NCBI GenBank assembly: GCA_019694975.1 | Contig: JAIBAY010000002.1 | Coordinates: forward strand, 385,252-449,251 | DNA length: 64,000 bases | Direction of reading: 5' to 3' | Origin: Chitinophagales bacterium | GTDB lineage: Bacteria > Bacteroidota > Bacteroidia > Chitinophagales > UBA10324 | In this document: in pieces, positions 35,526 to 44,735 of the stretch | Numbering within the stretch: position 1 is the stretch's first letter | Layout of the letters: every line of letters starts with the position of its first letter | The notes under the pieces: generated by a model | What the model saw: the letters and a program-made list of their open reading frames with translations, nothing else | What the model was told of the DNA's origin: nothing | The model's database searches: none | Position numbers and translations under genes: made by a program

Positions 35526-36293
35526 TCATAACCCTTTTGCCATGCGCTGTTTCATGGCTTCGTATAGAATCATACCTGCTGCCACAGATACATTCAGCGA
35601 ATCAAATTTACCTGCCATGGGGATTTTTACAATCTCATCTGCAACGCGGAGTAAATCCGGAGCCACGCCTTCTCCTTCAGAGCCCATAATGATGGCCGTG
35701 GGAATCTTCATATCAACATCAAAAATAAATTTTGAGCCTTTCATGGCTGATGCGATCACCTGTATGCCATGAAGTTTTAACTGTTTTACGAGCTGAACAA
35801 GGTTTTTCTCACGGCATACAGGGATTTTATTGAGGGCTCCGGCTGAAGCTTTCACTGCTTCTGCATTCAATGCAGCGGTTTCCGTTTGCGGAATGATCAA
35901 GGCATGTACGCCGCTGCACAAAGCAGTGCGTGCCATAGCGCCGAAATTACGTACATCGGTTATCCTGTCCGCAATAATTAAAAGCGGCAACTCTCCATCG
36001 TTGTAGGCCTGTGCAAGGATATCGTCAATCTTGAAAAACTGTACGGGAGAAACAACCGCTGCTACGCCCTGGTGATTGCGGTGCATCCTGTTTAGCTTTT
36101 CAATCGGCACAAACAAGACGGGAACATCGTGCTCTCTTGCATCACGCAATATTTGCGATACGCCTTCTTTACTCATTCCCTTCTGAATAAAGATGCGCTC
36201 CATCGTGGTACCGGCATGCAAGGCTTCTTCCACAGGGTGAAACCCATAGATAAACTGGCTGCGTGCGTTTATGGTGCCGGTAGGTTTGCTCAT
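35526..36293 (-). CDS. rlmB: 23S rRNA (guanosine-2'-O-)-methyltransferase RlmB-like
   Basis: 255 residues. Two-domain TrmH-family enzyme: an N-terminal L30e-like substrate-binding domain (FIYGFHPVEEALHAG, MHRNHQGVAAVVSP) and a C-terminal SPOUT knot (IADRITDVRNFGAMARTA, AIIMGSEGEGVAPDLL, KIPMAGKFDSLNVSVAAG). RlmB methylates G2251 (E. coli numbering) of 23S rRNA; the exact position in this organism is inferred. It differs from the compact SPOUT enzyme at 6254-6781, which lacks the first domain. The ATG at 36293 gives the family-like start; a further upstream TTG adds 11 unconserved residues. Confidence 0.9.
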   Translation of the reverse strand: MSKPTGTINARSQFIYGFHPVEEALHAGTTMERIFIQKGMSKEGVSQILRDAREHDVPVLFVPIEKLNRMHRNHQGVAAVVSPVQFFKIDDILAQAYNDGELPLLIIADRITDVRNFGAMARTALCSGVHALIIPQTETAALNAEAVKASAGALNKIPVCREKNLVQLVKQLKLHGIQVIASAMKGSKFIFDVDMKIPTAIIMGSEGEGVAPDLLRVADEIVKIPMAGKFDSLNVSVAAGMILYEAMKQRMAKGL

Positions 36294-36389
36294 GTATGCA
36301 GGCAGCACTGATTTGATGTGCAGCAACTGTTACGTTTCCGTGAAAAATTCAGTTTAGCTGACGGTTAAAAATTCATTATTTACGTCATG

Positions 36390-39300
36390 CTATTTGGACG
36401 GTGGTGTATACAAATTCATGTACCGTTGAAAGGCTTCCGATGCTTTTTTGTTCAGCTCATCCTGTTTATGCTTTTCCGACAGGTCGTTGATTTCATTCAG
36501 CACATAAACACCTTCATTCATATCTGAGGTGAAATACCTGCGTTTCTCCGCCGGCAACGAGGCAAAGTACCTCAGTTTGTCAGCGTACATCGTGAGCAGA
36601 CGGTCGAGCATAGCGGTGCCTTTATCCGGCGCCCCTGCTTCATAATAAGCTTTGGACAAGGCAAGATTCAGAAATGAAACAGGCACATTCGATTCAGGCA
36701 GCACTTCCGCACATTTATCAAGCACCTGAATGGCAGAATCCATTTTGCCTTCGCGTATCAGTCCGCTCGCCAGCCGTGCAAAGTTGCTGCGCAGGTTAGT
36801 GACCATCCGCAAAATATTTTCATCAAGGTACACCGGATATTTGTCAACGCCGCCCCATGCAAACTTATGCATCATGTTATCATACATGAGGTCAGTCTGC
36901 ACACCGCCGGGAAGGCCGTCGTCTCCCTGCACCTGGTACGGTACCACACGATACGTTAATCCTTCCTGCTGTAAATAGTTGTTCAATCCTAGATAAGAGT
37001 CAGGTGAAACAGAGATGGCAAAATAAACAGGCCGCTTCCAGAGGTTATTCCGCAGAATCTCCAGTGTCATCAGGTCATTCTTCAGCAAGGTGCTTTTATT
37101 GAGCTTCCATTCCATTCTCGGAAGTATTTTAGCGGTATCAGCAGTCTGTACCACTTTGTTTTGAATGACCATGTTCTTATCTACAGGTATAAAAATATTT
37201 TTGGCGGGAAGATAATTCATGGGTGCGCCCTGTCCGTAATCGAGCTTACTCTCCGGGGCATCGCTGAACATAAAATCGAGCACGGTATTCAAAGGATAGT
37301 ACTGGTCTTGAGCGATGGATTTATTTTCATAAAAACGAACGTAGTCGCGGTTGGAACCACGGTACTTGATGCTATCCACGTTAATGATCACGGCATCCGA
37401 CTTATTGACTCTTCTGCGGAGGTTATCAATGTACCAGTCTACACCCAGCAGGCTGAGGTTGACAATCCGTACATCTTCCCGTATGCCTTCCACTTCCTGC
37501 GCATACCATAACGGGTAAGTGTCATTATCACCTTGTGTAAATAAAATGGCATTAGGCGCACAGGACTCAAGATAGTCTCGTCCGAAATCACGTGCGGTGG
37601 TACGATGCGACCGGTCATGATCATCCCAGCCCTGCGCACCCATGAGTACCGGTACAAACAGGCAAACTACACTTGCTATAACCGCAGCGTTGCGCGGATT
37701 CATGCGTTTGCGCAAATAGTCAAATAATGCCAGCACACCAATGCCGATCCACATAGTATAAGCATAAAATGATCCGGCATAAGCATAGTCACGTTCACGC
37801 GGTTGCAATGGTGTCTGATTCAGATAGATGACGATAGCGAGGCCGGTAAAGAAGAACAGCAGCATTACTACCCATGCATCCGGTTTGCTTTTCCTGAAAT
37901 GGTAAACAGCACCGGCCAGTCCGAGAAGGAAGGGCAACAGGTAAAACTTATTCTTTCCCTTGTTTTCTTTCATGGGTGACGGAAGGGAAGTCTGATCACC
38001 AAGCATGGTATTATCAATAAACGGAAAACCGGTAATCCAGTTACCATGCTGTATATCGCCATCGCCCTGCACATCATCCTGCCTTCCTGAAAAATTCCAG
38101 AGGAAATAGCGCATGTACATGAAACCAACCTGGTAGGTAAAGAAAAAATTAAGGTTATCGCCCATGGTCAGCTTTTCCCCGTCGCGCATACTGAGCCAGT
38201 TCTTATAGAACTTAACGTGGGACGGATCATCATTATCCCAAACCCGGGGAAACAACATCTCATCTGACGGGGAATACTTCAGGATCGGCTTCCTGTCCTG
38301 GAATTCATACTTATCCTTTCCGCGATAGTATCTTTTCTCGCCGCTTTCCCGGTCAATGGCAATTGGTTCAGCCGTAAAAGTGTGACCGTATGCCAATGGC
38401 CTTTCACCATACTGCTCACGGTTGAGATAGCTCAGCAAGGCAATCGGATCATTTGGCGCACTCATGTTGATGGAAGGATTGGCATTGGCGCGAATCACTA
38501 CCATCAGGTAAGACGAATAACCGATTATGATGTAAAGCGCGGTTAATACGGCAGTGTGCAGGATATGATTGTTCTTTTTCACGGCATACCAGAGTCCGAA
38601 TACAATAAGCGAAACCAGCAAAACAGCCAGGAATATCACACCGGAATTGAATGGCATTCCGAATTCATTTACGAAGAGGATGTCAAACTTGGCAGCCAGT
38701 GTCGGGATGCCGGGAATAATGCCATACTGAATGAATCCGAGAATGGCTACCGCCACACCGGCGGTCTTTATCATGTTCCACCGTGTAGGTTTGAATTTTT
38801 TAAATGCATACACAAATACCATGGCTGGCACAGCAAGCAATCCAAGCAAGTGCACGCCGATGGATAAGCCGATCAGGTATCCGCCAAAGATGATCCACCG
38901 GTCGGCATTAGGTTCATCCGCAACATTTTCCCATTTAAGTATAGACCAGAATACGATAGCAGTGAAGAACGATGACATGGCATATACCTCGCCTTCCACT
39001 GCGGAAAACCAGAATGAATCCGCAAAAGTATAAGAGAGAGCGCCTACAACACCGGCACCGATAACGCCTATTAAGTCAGCCCCGCCGATTTCACTTTCCT
39101 TTTTACCGCTTATTTTCTTGGCAAATGCCGTGATGGTCCAAAATAAAAAGAGAATCGTCAAGCCACTGAATATGCCTGACATATAGTTCACCATCAAAGC
39201 AACCTGTGAAGTATCGCCCGCCAGCAGTGTGAACATATGCGCGATCATGATAAATAATGGTGCTCCGGGTGAATGCGCTACCTGCAATTTATATGCACAT

Positions 39301-39422
39301 CCGATAAATTCACCGCAATCCCAGAAGCTGCCGGTGGGTTCAGCCGTCATCCAGTACACTGCTGTTGCAACAATAAAAATGATCCAGCCTGCAATGTTGT
39401 TAACCTTGTTATAAAAAGTCAT
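36390..39422 (-). CDS. DUF2723-family giant membrane protein (GT-C-like, TPR tail)
   Basis: 1010 residues. About 12 N-terminal helices with the family signature TAEPTGSFWDCGEFIGCAYK and VAHSPGAPLFIM in the first loop, an arrangement typical of DUF2723 proteins of Bacteroidota. A large extracytoplasmic block (about 330-480) and a second helix group follow, with QTPLQPRERDYAYAGSFYAY. The C-terminal region contains ESCAPNAILFTQGDNDTYPLW and helical repeats near 890-960 (ASGLIREGKMDSAIQVLDKC). The acidic first loop and topology suggest a polyprenyl-sugar-dependent glycosyltransferase, but no activity can be assigned from sequence alone. It has its own promoter 24 bases upstream. Confidence 0.85.
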   Translation of the reverse strand: MTFYNKVNNIAGWIIFIVATAVYWMTAEPTGSFWDCGEFIGCAYKLQVAHSPGAPLFIMIAHMFTLLAGDTSQVALMVNYMSGIFSGLTILFLFWTITAFAKKISGKKESEIGGADLIGVIGAGVVGALSYTFADSFWFSAVEGEVYAMSSFFTAIVFWSILKWENVADEPNADRWIIFGGYLIGLSIGVHLLGLLAVPAMVFVYAFKKFKPTRWNMIKTAGVAVAILGFIQYGIIPGIPTLAAKFDILFVNEFGMPFNSGVIFLAVLLVSLIVFGLWYAVKKNNHILHTAVLTALYIIIGYSSYLMVVIRANANPSINMSAPNDPIALLSYLNREQYGERPLAYGHTFTAEPIAIDRESGEKRYYRGKDKYEFQDRKPILKYSPSDEMLFPRVWDNDDPSHVKFYKNWLSMRDGEKLTMGDNLNFFFTYQVGFMYMRYFLWNFSGRQDDVQGDGDIQHGNWITGFPFIDNTMLGDQTSLPSPMKENKGKNKFYLLPFLLGLAGAVYHFRKSKPDAWVVMLLFFFTGLAIVIYLNQTPLQPRERDYAYAGSFYAYTMWIGIGVLALFDYLRKRMNPRNAAVIASVVCLFVPVLMGAQGWDDHDRSHRTTARDFGRDYLESCAPNAILFTQGDNDTYPLWYAQEVEGIREDVRIVNLSLLGVDWYIDNLRRRVNKSDAVIINVDSIKYRGSNRDYVRFYENKSIAQDQYYPLNTVLDFMFSDAPESKLDYGQGAPMNYLPAKNIFIPVDKNMVIQNKVVQTADTAKILPRMEWKLNKSTLLKNDLMTLEILRNNLWKRPVYFAISVSPDSYLGLNNYLQQEGLTYRVVPYQVQGDDGLPGGVQTDLMYDNMMHKFAWGGVDKYPVYLDENILRMVTNLRSNFARLASGLIREGKMDSAIQVLDKCAEVLPESNVPVSFLNLALSKAYYEAGAPDKGTAMLDRLLTMYADKLRYFASLPAEKRRYFTSDMNEGVYVLNEINDLSEKHKQDELNKKASEAFQRYMNLYTPPSK

Positions 39423-39445
39423 GAACCAGTTTTTTTTAAGATGGG

Positions 39446-39475
39446 CAAAAATAGTTTATTTGGTAATAGGCGCAA
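39446..39475 (-). promoter_or_regulatory. Full Bacteroidota promoter for the DUF2723 gene
   Basis: Minus strand: TTG at 39475-39473, a 19-base spacer, then TATTTTTG at 39453-39446. This matches the phylum consensus TTG-N19-TAnnTTTG exactly. The predicted leader is about 17 bases. Confidence 0.75.
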
Positions 39476-39621
39476 GCGTTTTGATTTCCGCATCCGGCTC
39501 CTTGTTCACAGCCTTAAGTAACACTGATGATGTAAAGGTTACACCAGCTGAATGATAAACGGCACTTCATTGTAAGTAACATTCATCTTTCACATTTACA
39601 TGCTTGCTTCTGCAGGGCATG

Positions 39622-39652
39622 TTTGCAAATTCCAACCCATCACTTACCTTTG
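39622..39652 (+). promoter_or_regulatory. Full Bacteroidota promoter for tRNA-Gln
   Basis: TTTG at 39622-39625, a 19-base spacer and TACCTTTG at 39645-39652. The tRNA begins 13 bases after the -7 element. Confidence 0.8.
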
Positions 39653-39664
39653 CCCTCCTTCCAT

Positions 39665-39737
39665 TGACCGATGGTGTAACTGGCAACACGTCTGATTTTG
39701 GTTCAGAAGAGTCTAGGTTCGAGCCCTAGTCGGTCAA
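39665..39737 (+). tRNA. tRNA-Gln (anticodon TTG)
   Basis: Complete cloverleaf. Acceptor arms TGACCGA/TCGGTCA with the T1-A72 pair characteristic of glutamine tRNAs; D-stem GTGT/ACAC; anticodon stem TCTGA/TCAGA with loop TTTTGGT, so anticodon TTG; T-stem CTAGG/CCTAG with loop TTCGAGC; discriminator A. The 3' CCA is not encoded. It is a single-tRNA transcription unit with its own promoter and a strong terminator directly after it. Confidence 0.96.
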
Positions 39738-39744
39738 CAGGTTG

Positions 39745-39775
39745 AGCCGCTTCACATTCATGAAGCGGCTTTTTT
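39745..39775 (+). terminator. Rho-independent terminator of tRNA-Gln
   Basis: Arms AGCCGCTTCA (39745-39754) and TGAAGCGGCT (39761-39770) form a perfect 10-bp stem with a 6-base loop, followed by TTTTT. Confidence 0.92.
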
Positions 39776-40023
39776 ATTCCTTCAGTTTTCTGAACAGACA
39801 GCTGTTCCTGCTGAAATCAGCCATATAGCTTCCTGCCAGCAGCAAAGCCTTACACTTTATGCATGTGTGTATCCGGAAATCATCAAAGTAAGTAAACCGG
39901 CAGGCAATTCAATAAAAGCATGAGATACAAAATACAGGTTGCGTTGACGATGTATAAACAGTCTGCAATTTTGTTTTTCAATAAGACAGAAAACTTCTTC
40001 GAATGCTGCCAGCGATGTTCACA
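39776..40023. other. Intergenic region between tRNA-Gln terminator and formate-THF ligase stop
   Basis: About 250 bases with no supported feature. A plus-strand frame starting at 39920 runs mostly antisense to the ligase gene and is not credible. Confidence 0.45.
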
Positions 40024-41688
40024 TCAGCTTACACCAATGATTTTGCCGTCAACCACATCAATGAAGTTAGCCTGCGGCACTTTGGGTAAACCGGGCATGC
40101 GCATGATTTCACCACAGACGGCCACAATAAATCCTGCTCCCGTACTGATCACCAGGTCTTCCACATCAATACTGAAGTTGCCATCCAGCCCATTCACGGA
40201 AGCATCATCTGTAAAAGAATATTGTGTTTTAGCCATACAGACGGGGAGATTTTCAAGTCCCAGTTTTTTGATTTTTTTAATCATTTCCTGCGCCTTCTTA
40301 TACAATACCACTCCTTTTCCGCCATAGATGGTGGTGACAATCTTGTGCAGTTTGGTTTCAATGTCATCGGATAATTCATACGTATGATTCAATGCCGGTG
40401 AAGGCTCCGCACAGATCTTTACTGCAGCGTTTGCCATTTCCAAAGCACCTTCACCGCCCAGTGCAAAGCCATCATTCACCGCGAAGCCATCTGACCTGCT
40501 GCTGCACCATTCCCGCATAAAATCGATTTCTTCCTTCGTATCGAAATGATAGCGGTTCAGCACCACCAATACTTTCTGGTGAAATGATTTAAGAATGGCA
40601 ATATGCCTTTCCACATTACGCAAACCCTGCGTGAGTGCATGGAGGTCGGGCAGCATCATTTTAGTTTCTGCTATGCCACCGCTGAGTTTTATTGCCTGCG
40701 AAGTAACCACCAATACACTCATCGCCGGTCTGATACCTGCCTTCCTGCATTTGATATTGAAGAATTTCTCTGCACCAAGATCGCTGCCGAAGCCCGCTTC
40801 GGTAACCACATACTCGCCAAACTGCATTGCTGTTTTAGTGGCCATGATTGAATTGCAGCCATGGGCAATATTGGCAAAAGGCCCGCCATGCACCATGGCA
40901 GGTGTTCCTTCCAGCGTTTGTACCAGATTGGGTACGATGGCATCCTTTAAGAGGGCAGTGATGGCGCCTGTTACACCAAGATCTTTTGTGGTGAATGGCT
41001 CATTGGCAAAAGTAAATCCAAGCAACATCTGATCAATTCTTTCCCGCAGTTCATCAATACCTTCCGAAAGGCAGAGCACGGCCATGAATTCACTGGCCGG
41101 CGTGATCACAAATCCTGTTTCAGAAGGAATGCCGTTATTCGGAACATCAAGTGCGGTGACAATCTTCCGCAACACTCTGTCATTCACATCAAGGCAACGT
41201 TTTAACAAAACCGTTTTGATACCTTCCGGTTTTCCACGATTGAAGAAACGGTAGTTATCCAGCAATGCCGCCAGCGTATTATTGGCAGCGGTGATGGCAT
41301 GAAAATCACCGGTGAAGTGGAGATTGATCTCCTCCATCGGCACCACCTGCGAATAGCCTCCGCCTGCAGCGCCGCCTTTCATCCCGAAGCAAGGACCTAA
41401 TGAAGGTTCACGGAGCGCCAGCACTGCCTTTTTGTTCAACTTTCGTAATCCGTCGGAGAGGCCTACTGATGTTGTTGTTTTTCCAATGCCTGCTTTGGTG
41501 GGTGTCATTGCTGTAACCAAGATCAGTTTGCTGGCGGCAATTTTTTCTTCATCAAATTGCCTTATGTTCACCTTCGCCTTATGATAACCGTAAGGAATCA
41601 CCATATCGGGCGGCAAACCCATACTGTCAGCCACTTCGGCAATGAAGCGCATTGGCTTCTCCTGTGCAATCTCATAATCTGATTTCAT
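40024..41688 (-). CDS. fhs: Formate-tetrahydrofolate ligase
   Basis: Joins formate to tetrahydrofolate using ATP, giving 10-formyl-THF for purine synthesis and C1 metabolism. The 554-residue length from the ATG at 41688 matches the family (about 555-560). Visible motifs are KSDYEIAQ at the N-terminus, the P-loop region TPTKAGIGKTTTSVGL, PSLGPCFGMKGGAAGGGYSQ, HFTGDFHAI, GCNSIMATK, VTEAGFGSDLGAEKF and the C-terminal YGGKGVVLYKKAQ. The frame extends 12 codons to 41724; the usual N-terminus MK(S/T)D-EIAQ favours 41688. It is followed by tRNA-Gln on the opposite strand. Confidence 0.93.
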   Translation of the reverse strand: MKSDYEIAQEKPMRFIAEVADSMGLPPDMVIPYGYHKAKVNIRQFDEEKIAASKLILVTAMTPTKAGIGKTTTSVGLSDGLRKLNKKAVLALREPSLGPCFGMKGGAAGGGYSQVVPMEEINLHFTGDFHAITAANNTLAALLDNYRFFNRGKPEGIKTVLLKRCLDVNDRVLRKIVTALDVPNNGIPSETGFVITPASEFMAVLCLSEGIDELRERIDQMLLGFTFANEPFTTKDLGVTGAITALLKDAIVPNLVQTLEGTPAMVHGGPFANIAHGCNSIMATKTAMQFGEYVVTEAGFGSDLGAEKFFNIKCRKAGIRPAMSVLVVTSQAIKLSGGIAETKMMLPDLHALTQGLRNVERHIAILKSFHQKVLVVLNRYHFDTKEEIDFMREWCSSRSDGFAVNDGFALGGEGALEMANAAVKICAEPSPALNHTYELSDDIETKLHKIVTTIYGGKGVVLYKKAQEMIKKIKKLGLENLPVCMAKTQYSFTDDASVNGLDGNFSIDVEDLVISTGAGFIVAVCGEIMRMPGLPKVPQANFIDVVDGKIIGVS

Positions 41689-42018
41689 CTTAAACAAGTT
41701 TTTAACCGGTATTGAATACCCCATGAAATATATTGAGGGAAGTTAAAATCAGCTGATTCCAAATTTTTCATTATGACCTTTATCACATTGCAGCATGATC
41801 GTAATCAGCAGCCATAATCCAAATTTGAATCCGTTGATCGGTTAAGCAATATCTGTAATTCAAATCACCTTTCAAATAATTCCGTCACTTATCTGAAATC
41901 CGGTAATTGATGATAACAGAAGTGCCTGCCATAAAAATACATTGCGCCAAGCCGTTTGTCAGTAAGCTGTTTCAAAAAAAATGAATTTATACTTTGACAG
42001 GTGCTTCGTCATAAAATG

Positions 42019-42060
42019 GCTTCAACAATTTTCAGATCCTGATAAAAGAATTGTTGAAGC
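42019..42060. repeat. Long imperfect hairpin
   Basis: Outer arms GCTTCAACAATT (42019-42030) and AATTGTTGAAGC (42049-42060) pair perfectly over 12 bp, and TCAG/CTGA can pair again inside around an ATC loop. On the plus strand it is followed by AGGCATTTTTGC. It lies about 330 bases upstream of the formate-THF ligase start and about 60 bases before the small-RNA promoter. Confidence 0.6.
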
Positions 42061-42122
42061 AGGCATTTTTGCATAATGCAGGAATCACCAACAAAAGTCA
42101 CAGGGCTGTATGACAAATATCA

Positions 42123-42153
42123 TTTGCAACCGCTACCACCCTATTTACTTTTG
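42123..42153 (+). promoter_or_regulatory. Full Bacteroidota promoter of the candidate small RNA
   Basis: TTTG at 42123-42126 or one base in (TTTG ends at 42126), a 19-base spacer and TACTTTTG at 42146-42153. This is as good a match as the tRNA-Gln promoter in the same window. Confidence 0.75.
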
Positions 42154-42159
42154 GATCAT

Positions 42160-42325
42160 GATAAATCCTGCTACTCAGATTACCATAAAATGCAGGCAAA
42201 CATGGTTCATTTTGTTTTCATGCGCGTGAGATAAAGAGAACTGGTTGCAGTTTAAGAGCAAAAGGGTGTTTGAGTTAGTAGTTTGGATTTGGTTGCGGCG
42301 GATGTCATTCCGCCGCAATTTTTTT
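42160..42325 (+). ncRNA. Candidate small RNA of about 165 nt, unrecognised
   Basis: The unit is delimited by a consensus promoter (TTTG-N19-TACTTTTG) and a strong rho-independent terminator, with no protein gene between them. The start is estimated as about 7 bases after the -7 element. The only frame is 23 codons from ATG 42158 to TGA 42229, whose start would coincide with the RNA start, so a leaderless micropeptide is possible but less likely. I do not recognise a known class (tmRNA, 6S, RNase P, SRP). Direction is plus, toward the T9SS gene at 42639, but the terminator should isolate it. Confidence 0.5.
42293..42325 (+). terminator. Rho-independent terminator of the candidate small RNA
   Basis: Arms TTGCGGCGGA (42293-42302) and TCCGCCGCAA (42309-42318) form a perfect 10-bp GC-rich stem with loop TGTCAT, followed by seven T. 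Confidence 0.92.
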
Positions 42326-42638
42326 GCAGGCATGTCTACAGCCTATGCCACCGGATTTCGGAAATTCAGCAAAACGAGAAAACCGTTCGGTACGCATTTT
42401 TCTGCCTACAGCAATATTTTTCACGTATTCAGCACCAGGTCATAACTCTCCTGTCACAGGTTCATAAGTTTTGCCTTCAGAAGGACCGGCAGTTTATACC
42501 ATCAACTGCCAAACGGAGTATGCTAAAGCAATCAAACGGTTTCTGCAGGAAGGCAACTCAACGCTGGAACACATGCGTTTACATGAATCAGGGTACCCGC
42601 ACTTATTAAACCATTTTCACTGATAAATTAACCAACTT

Positions 42639-44735
42639 ATGAAAACAATTAAACGATCCGTAAATCAATGGAGACTGATTGTGCAGGCTTTATTTATTCT
42701 TCTCCTTACTATTCCAGCATTTGCACAGGCTCAGACCTGGAAATCGCTCGGCTCCGGTGTACCTTACTGGAGCTATTCTGTGGGCACATGGAATAATCAA
42801 TTATTTGCAGGTACCACAGGCGGAATTTATAAATGGGACGGTCAGTCGTGGACCGTTGTGGGTGATGGCCTGAACGGTGAAGTGGATGCCATACTGGAAT
42901 ATAATGGCGAGCTGATTGCTGCGGGAAAATTTACCATGTCAGGCACGAAGACATTGAATTTTATCGCGAAATGGAATGGTACTACCTGGAAAGATATGGC
43001 AGGTGGTATGAACAGCTATGTTACATCACTTGCAGTTTACAATGGAAAACTGATAGCCGGTGGTTATTTCACCAAAGCAGAAGGCACCGCTAAATATATT
43101 GCACAGTGGGATGGTTCGCACTGGACATCGCTTGGCAGCGGCATGGGCGGCACACAAGGCCAGGTAATGGCGCTTACCGTTTATGGCAGCGATCTGATTG
43201 CAACCGGCTTCTTTACCAAGGCTGGTGGCATGAATGTGAACTACATCGCTAAATGGAATGGCACTGCATGGTCTGCATTAGGCAGCGGCCTTGGATATAT
43301 TGGATATGCACTGACGGCATATAATGGCAAACTCGTTGCGGGCGGATTATTTTCATCAGCGGGTGGTGTGAGTGCAAGTGATATTGCCATGTGGAACGGA
43401 TCATCATGGTCAGCTTTGGGCACAGGCATTGGTGGCGGCGTATATGGATATGTATTCGCATTGACCGTTTACGGTTCCGACCTGGTGGCAGCCGGCATAT
43501 TTACAACAGCAGGCGGATTGAGCGCAGCCAACATTGCAAAATGGGATGGTTACGCTTGGTCTCCACTGGCTGGAAGTATGTCAAGCGGAGGCACGGTGCA
43601 AGGCATTTTCGGATTGGTAAATTTTGGCGGTGATGTGGTGGCAGGCGGCATATTCGATGCAATAGAAGCAACCGGCTCCCCCAATGTGGCAGCCGTTAAC
43701 TACACACCTTCCGGCAATTTTATCACTTCAGTCACAGCACCATCATCACCCTACTGCAACAATCAGGTTGTCAATATCGGGTACACTGTAGTGGGTGCAT
43801 TTACCGCCGGGAATGTTTTCACAGCACAACTTTCTGATGCAAACGGCAGTTTTACCGCACCGGTAACTATCGGTACAAAAAATTCCATTGCATCCGGGAT
43901 GATAGTTGCCACCATTCCCAATAATACACTTACCGGCAGCAAATACAGGATCCGTGTCGTGAGTTCCAATCCCGTTGTTTCCGGACCTGACAATGGAACC
44001 GACCTGGTGATCGGTACGCCTATTTCTACCAACGACCCAACCGCCTTTTGCGTTGGAGGAAGTGCAAAATTGACGGTGGTTACGCCTGCCATATCTTATC
44101 AGTGGAAGATGAATGGCGCCATTATTCAGGGTAAAACGGCTCAGACCTATAAAGCTTCTGAAGCCGGAAATTATACTTGCGATGTGACTAACAGTTGTGG
44201 TACTACCACTTCAAATACGATAGCGCTTACCACTAATCCAAAACCAACCTCCACTATCTCCGTCGGAAACTGTGCTGCAGGTATTGTTACACTTACCGAC
44301 ATTGCCAGCCCTGCTACCGGCGTAACTTACAAGTGGACCCTTAATGGAAACAATATCAGCGGCGCAACAAATTCAACATACGCCGCAACAGTGAGCGGCT
44401 CCTACAAATGCAAGGTTACCATTATTGAAACGGGTTGCAGTGCCAATTCAAAATCTTCTTCGGTAACAATTACCTGCAAAATGCATTCATCTGATATGAA
44501 CACTTCCATTAGTGTTTTCCCAAATCCCTCCGGCTATTATTTCACGATCAGCGATCTGGCAACCGGTATCGTGCATAATATTGATGTTTTCGATATCACG
44601 GGACGACACATTGAAAACGCGGCTACGTCGGATAATGAAATTCGAATCGGTGAAAGCTGGTCGCCGGGTATTTATTTTGCAAGAATCTCCGATATCAATG
44701 GTGAAGATGAAGTAATCAAACTTATAAAAGACTAA
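42639..44735 (+). CDS. Secreted propeller-like protein with Ig modules and T9SS sorting domain
   Basis: 698 residues. Signal peptide about 1-32 (ending AFAQAQ). Residues 33-355 hold about seven repeats of roughly 45 residues with the patterns IAKWNGTAWSALGSG and LTVYGSDLVAAGIFTTAGG, expected to form a beta-propeller. An Ig-like region follows (about 370-455), then two short Ig-like modules with YQWKMNGAIIQGKTAQ and YKWTLNGNNISGATNS, and a T9SS sorting domain from VFPNPSGYYF to the end. Secreted or surface role likely, molecular function unknown. Confidence 0.85.
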   Translation: MKTIKRSVNQWRLIVQALFILLLTIPAFAQAQTWKSLGSGVPYWSYSVGTWNNQLFAGTTGGIYKWDGQSWTVVGDGLNGEVDAILEYNGELIAAGKFTMSGTKTLNFIAKWNGTTWKDMAGGMNSYVTSLAVYNGKLIAGGYFTKAEGTAKYIAQWDGSHWTSLGSGMGGTQGQVMALTVYGSDLIATGFFTKAGGMNVNYIAKWNGTAWSALGSGLGYIGYALTAYNGKLVAGGLFSSAGGVSASDIAMWNGSSWSALGTGIGGGVYGYVFALTVYGSDLVAAGIFTTAGGLSAANIAKWDGYAWSPLAGSMSSGGTVQGIFGLVNFGGDVVAGGIFDAIEATGSPNVAAVNYTPSGNFITSVTAPSSPYCNNQVVNIGYTVVGAFTAGNVFTAQLSDANGSFTAPVTIGTKNSIASGMIVATIPNNTLTGSKYRIRVVSSNPVVSGPDNGTDLVIGTPISTNDPTAFCVGGSAKLTVVTPAISYQWKMNGAIIQGKTAQTYKASEAGNYTCDVTNSCGTTTSNTIALTTNPKPTSTISVGNCAAGIVTLTDIASPATGVTYKWTLNGNNISGATNSTYAATVSGSYKCKVTIIETGCSANSKSSSVTITCKMHSSDMNTSISVFPNPSGYYFTISDLATGIVHNIDVFDITGRHIENAATSDNEIRIGESWSPGIYFARISDINGEDEVIKLIKD

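Larger units (their letters stand above)
41689..42638. other. 950-base non-coding region
   Basis: No convincing protein gene on either strand. Two structured elements are present and listed separately: a hairpin at 42019-42060 and a promoter-to-terminator unit at 42123-42325. A 66-codon frame at 42245-42445 runs across the terminator stem and looks like chance. From 42326 to 42638 I see nothing beyond the leader of the T9SS gene at 42639. Confidence 0.6.

Noticed and set aside
39920-40327. 135-codon plus-strand frame
   Set aside because: Most of it is antisense to the well-supported formate-tetrahydrofolate ligase gene.
42245-42445. 66-codon plus-strand frame
   Set aside because: It runs through the perfect terminator stem and T run at 42293-42325, has no promoter of its own and no recognisable domain.
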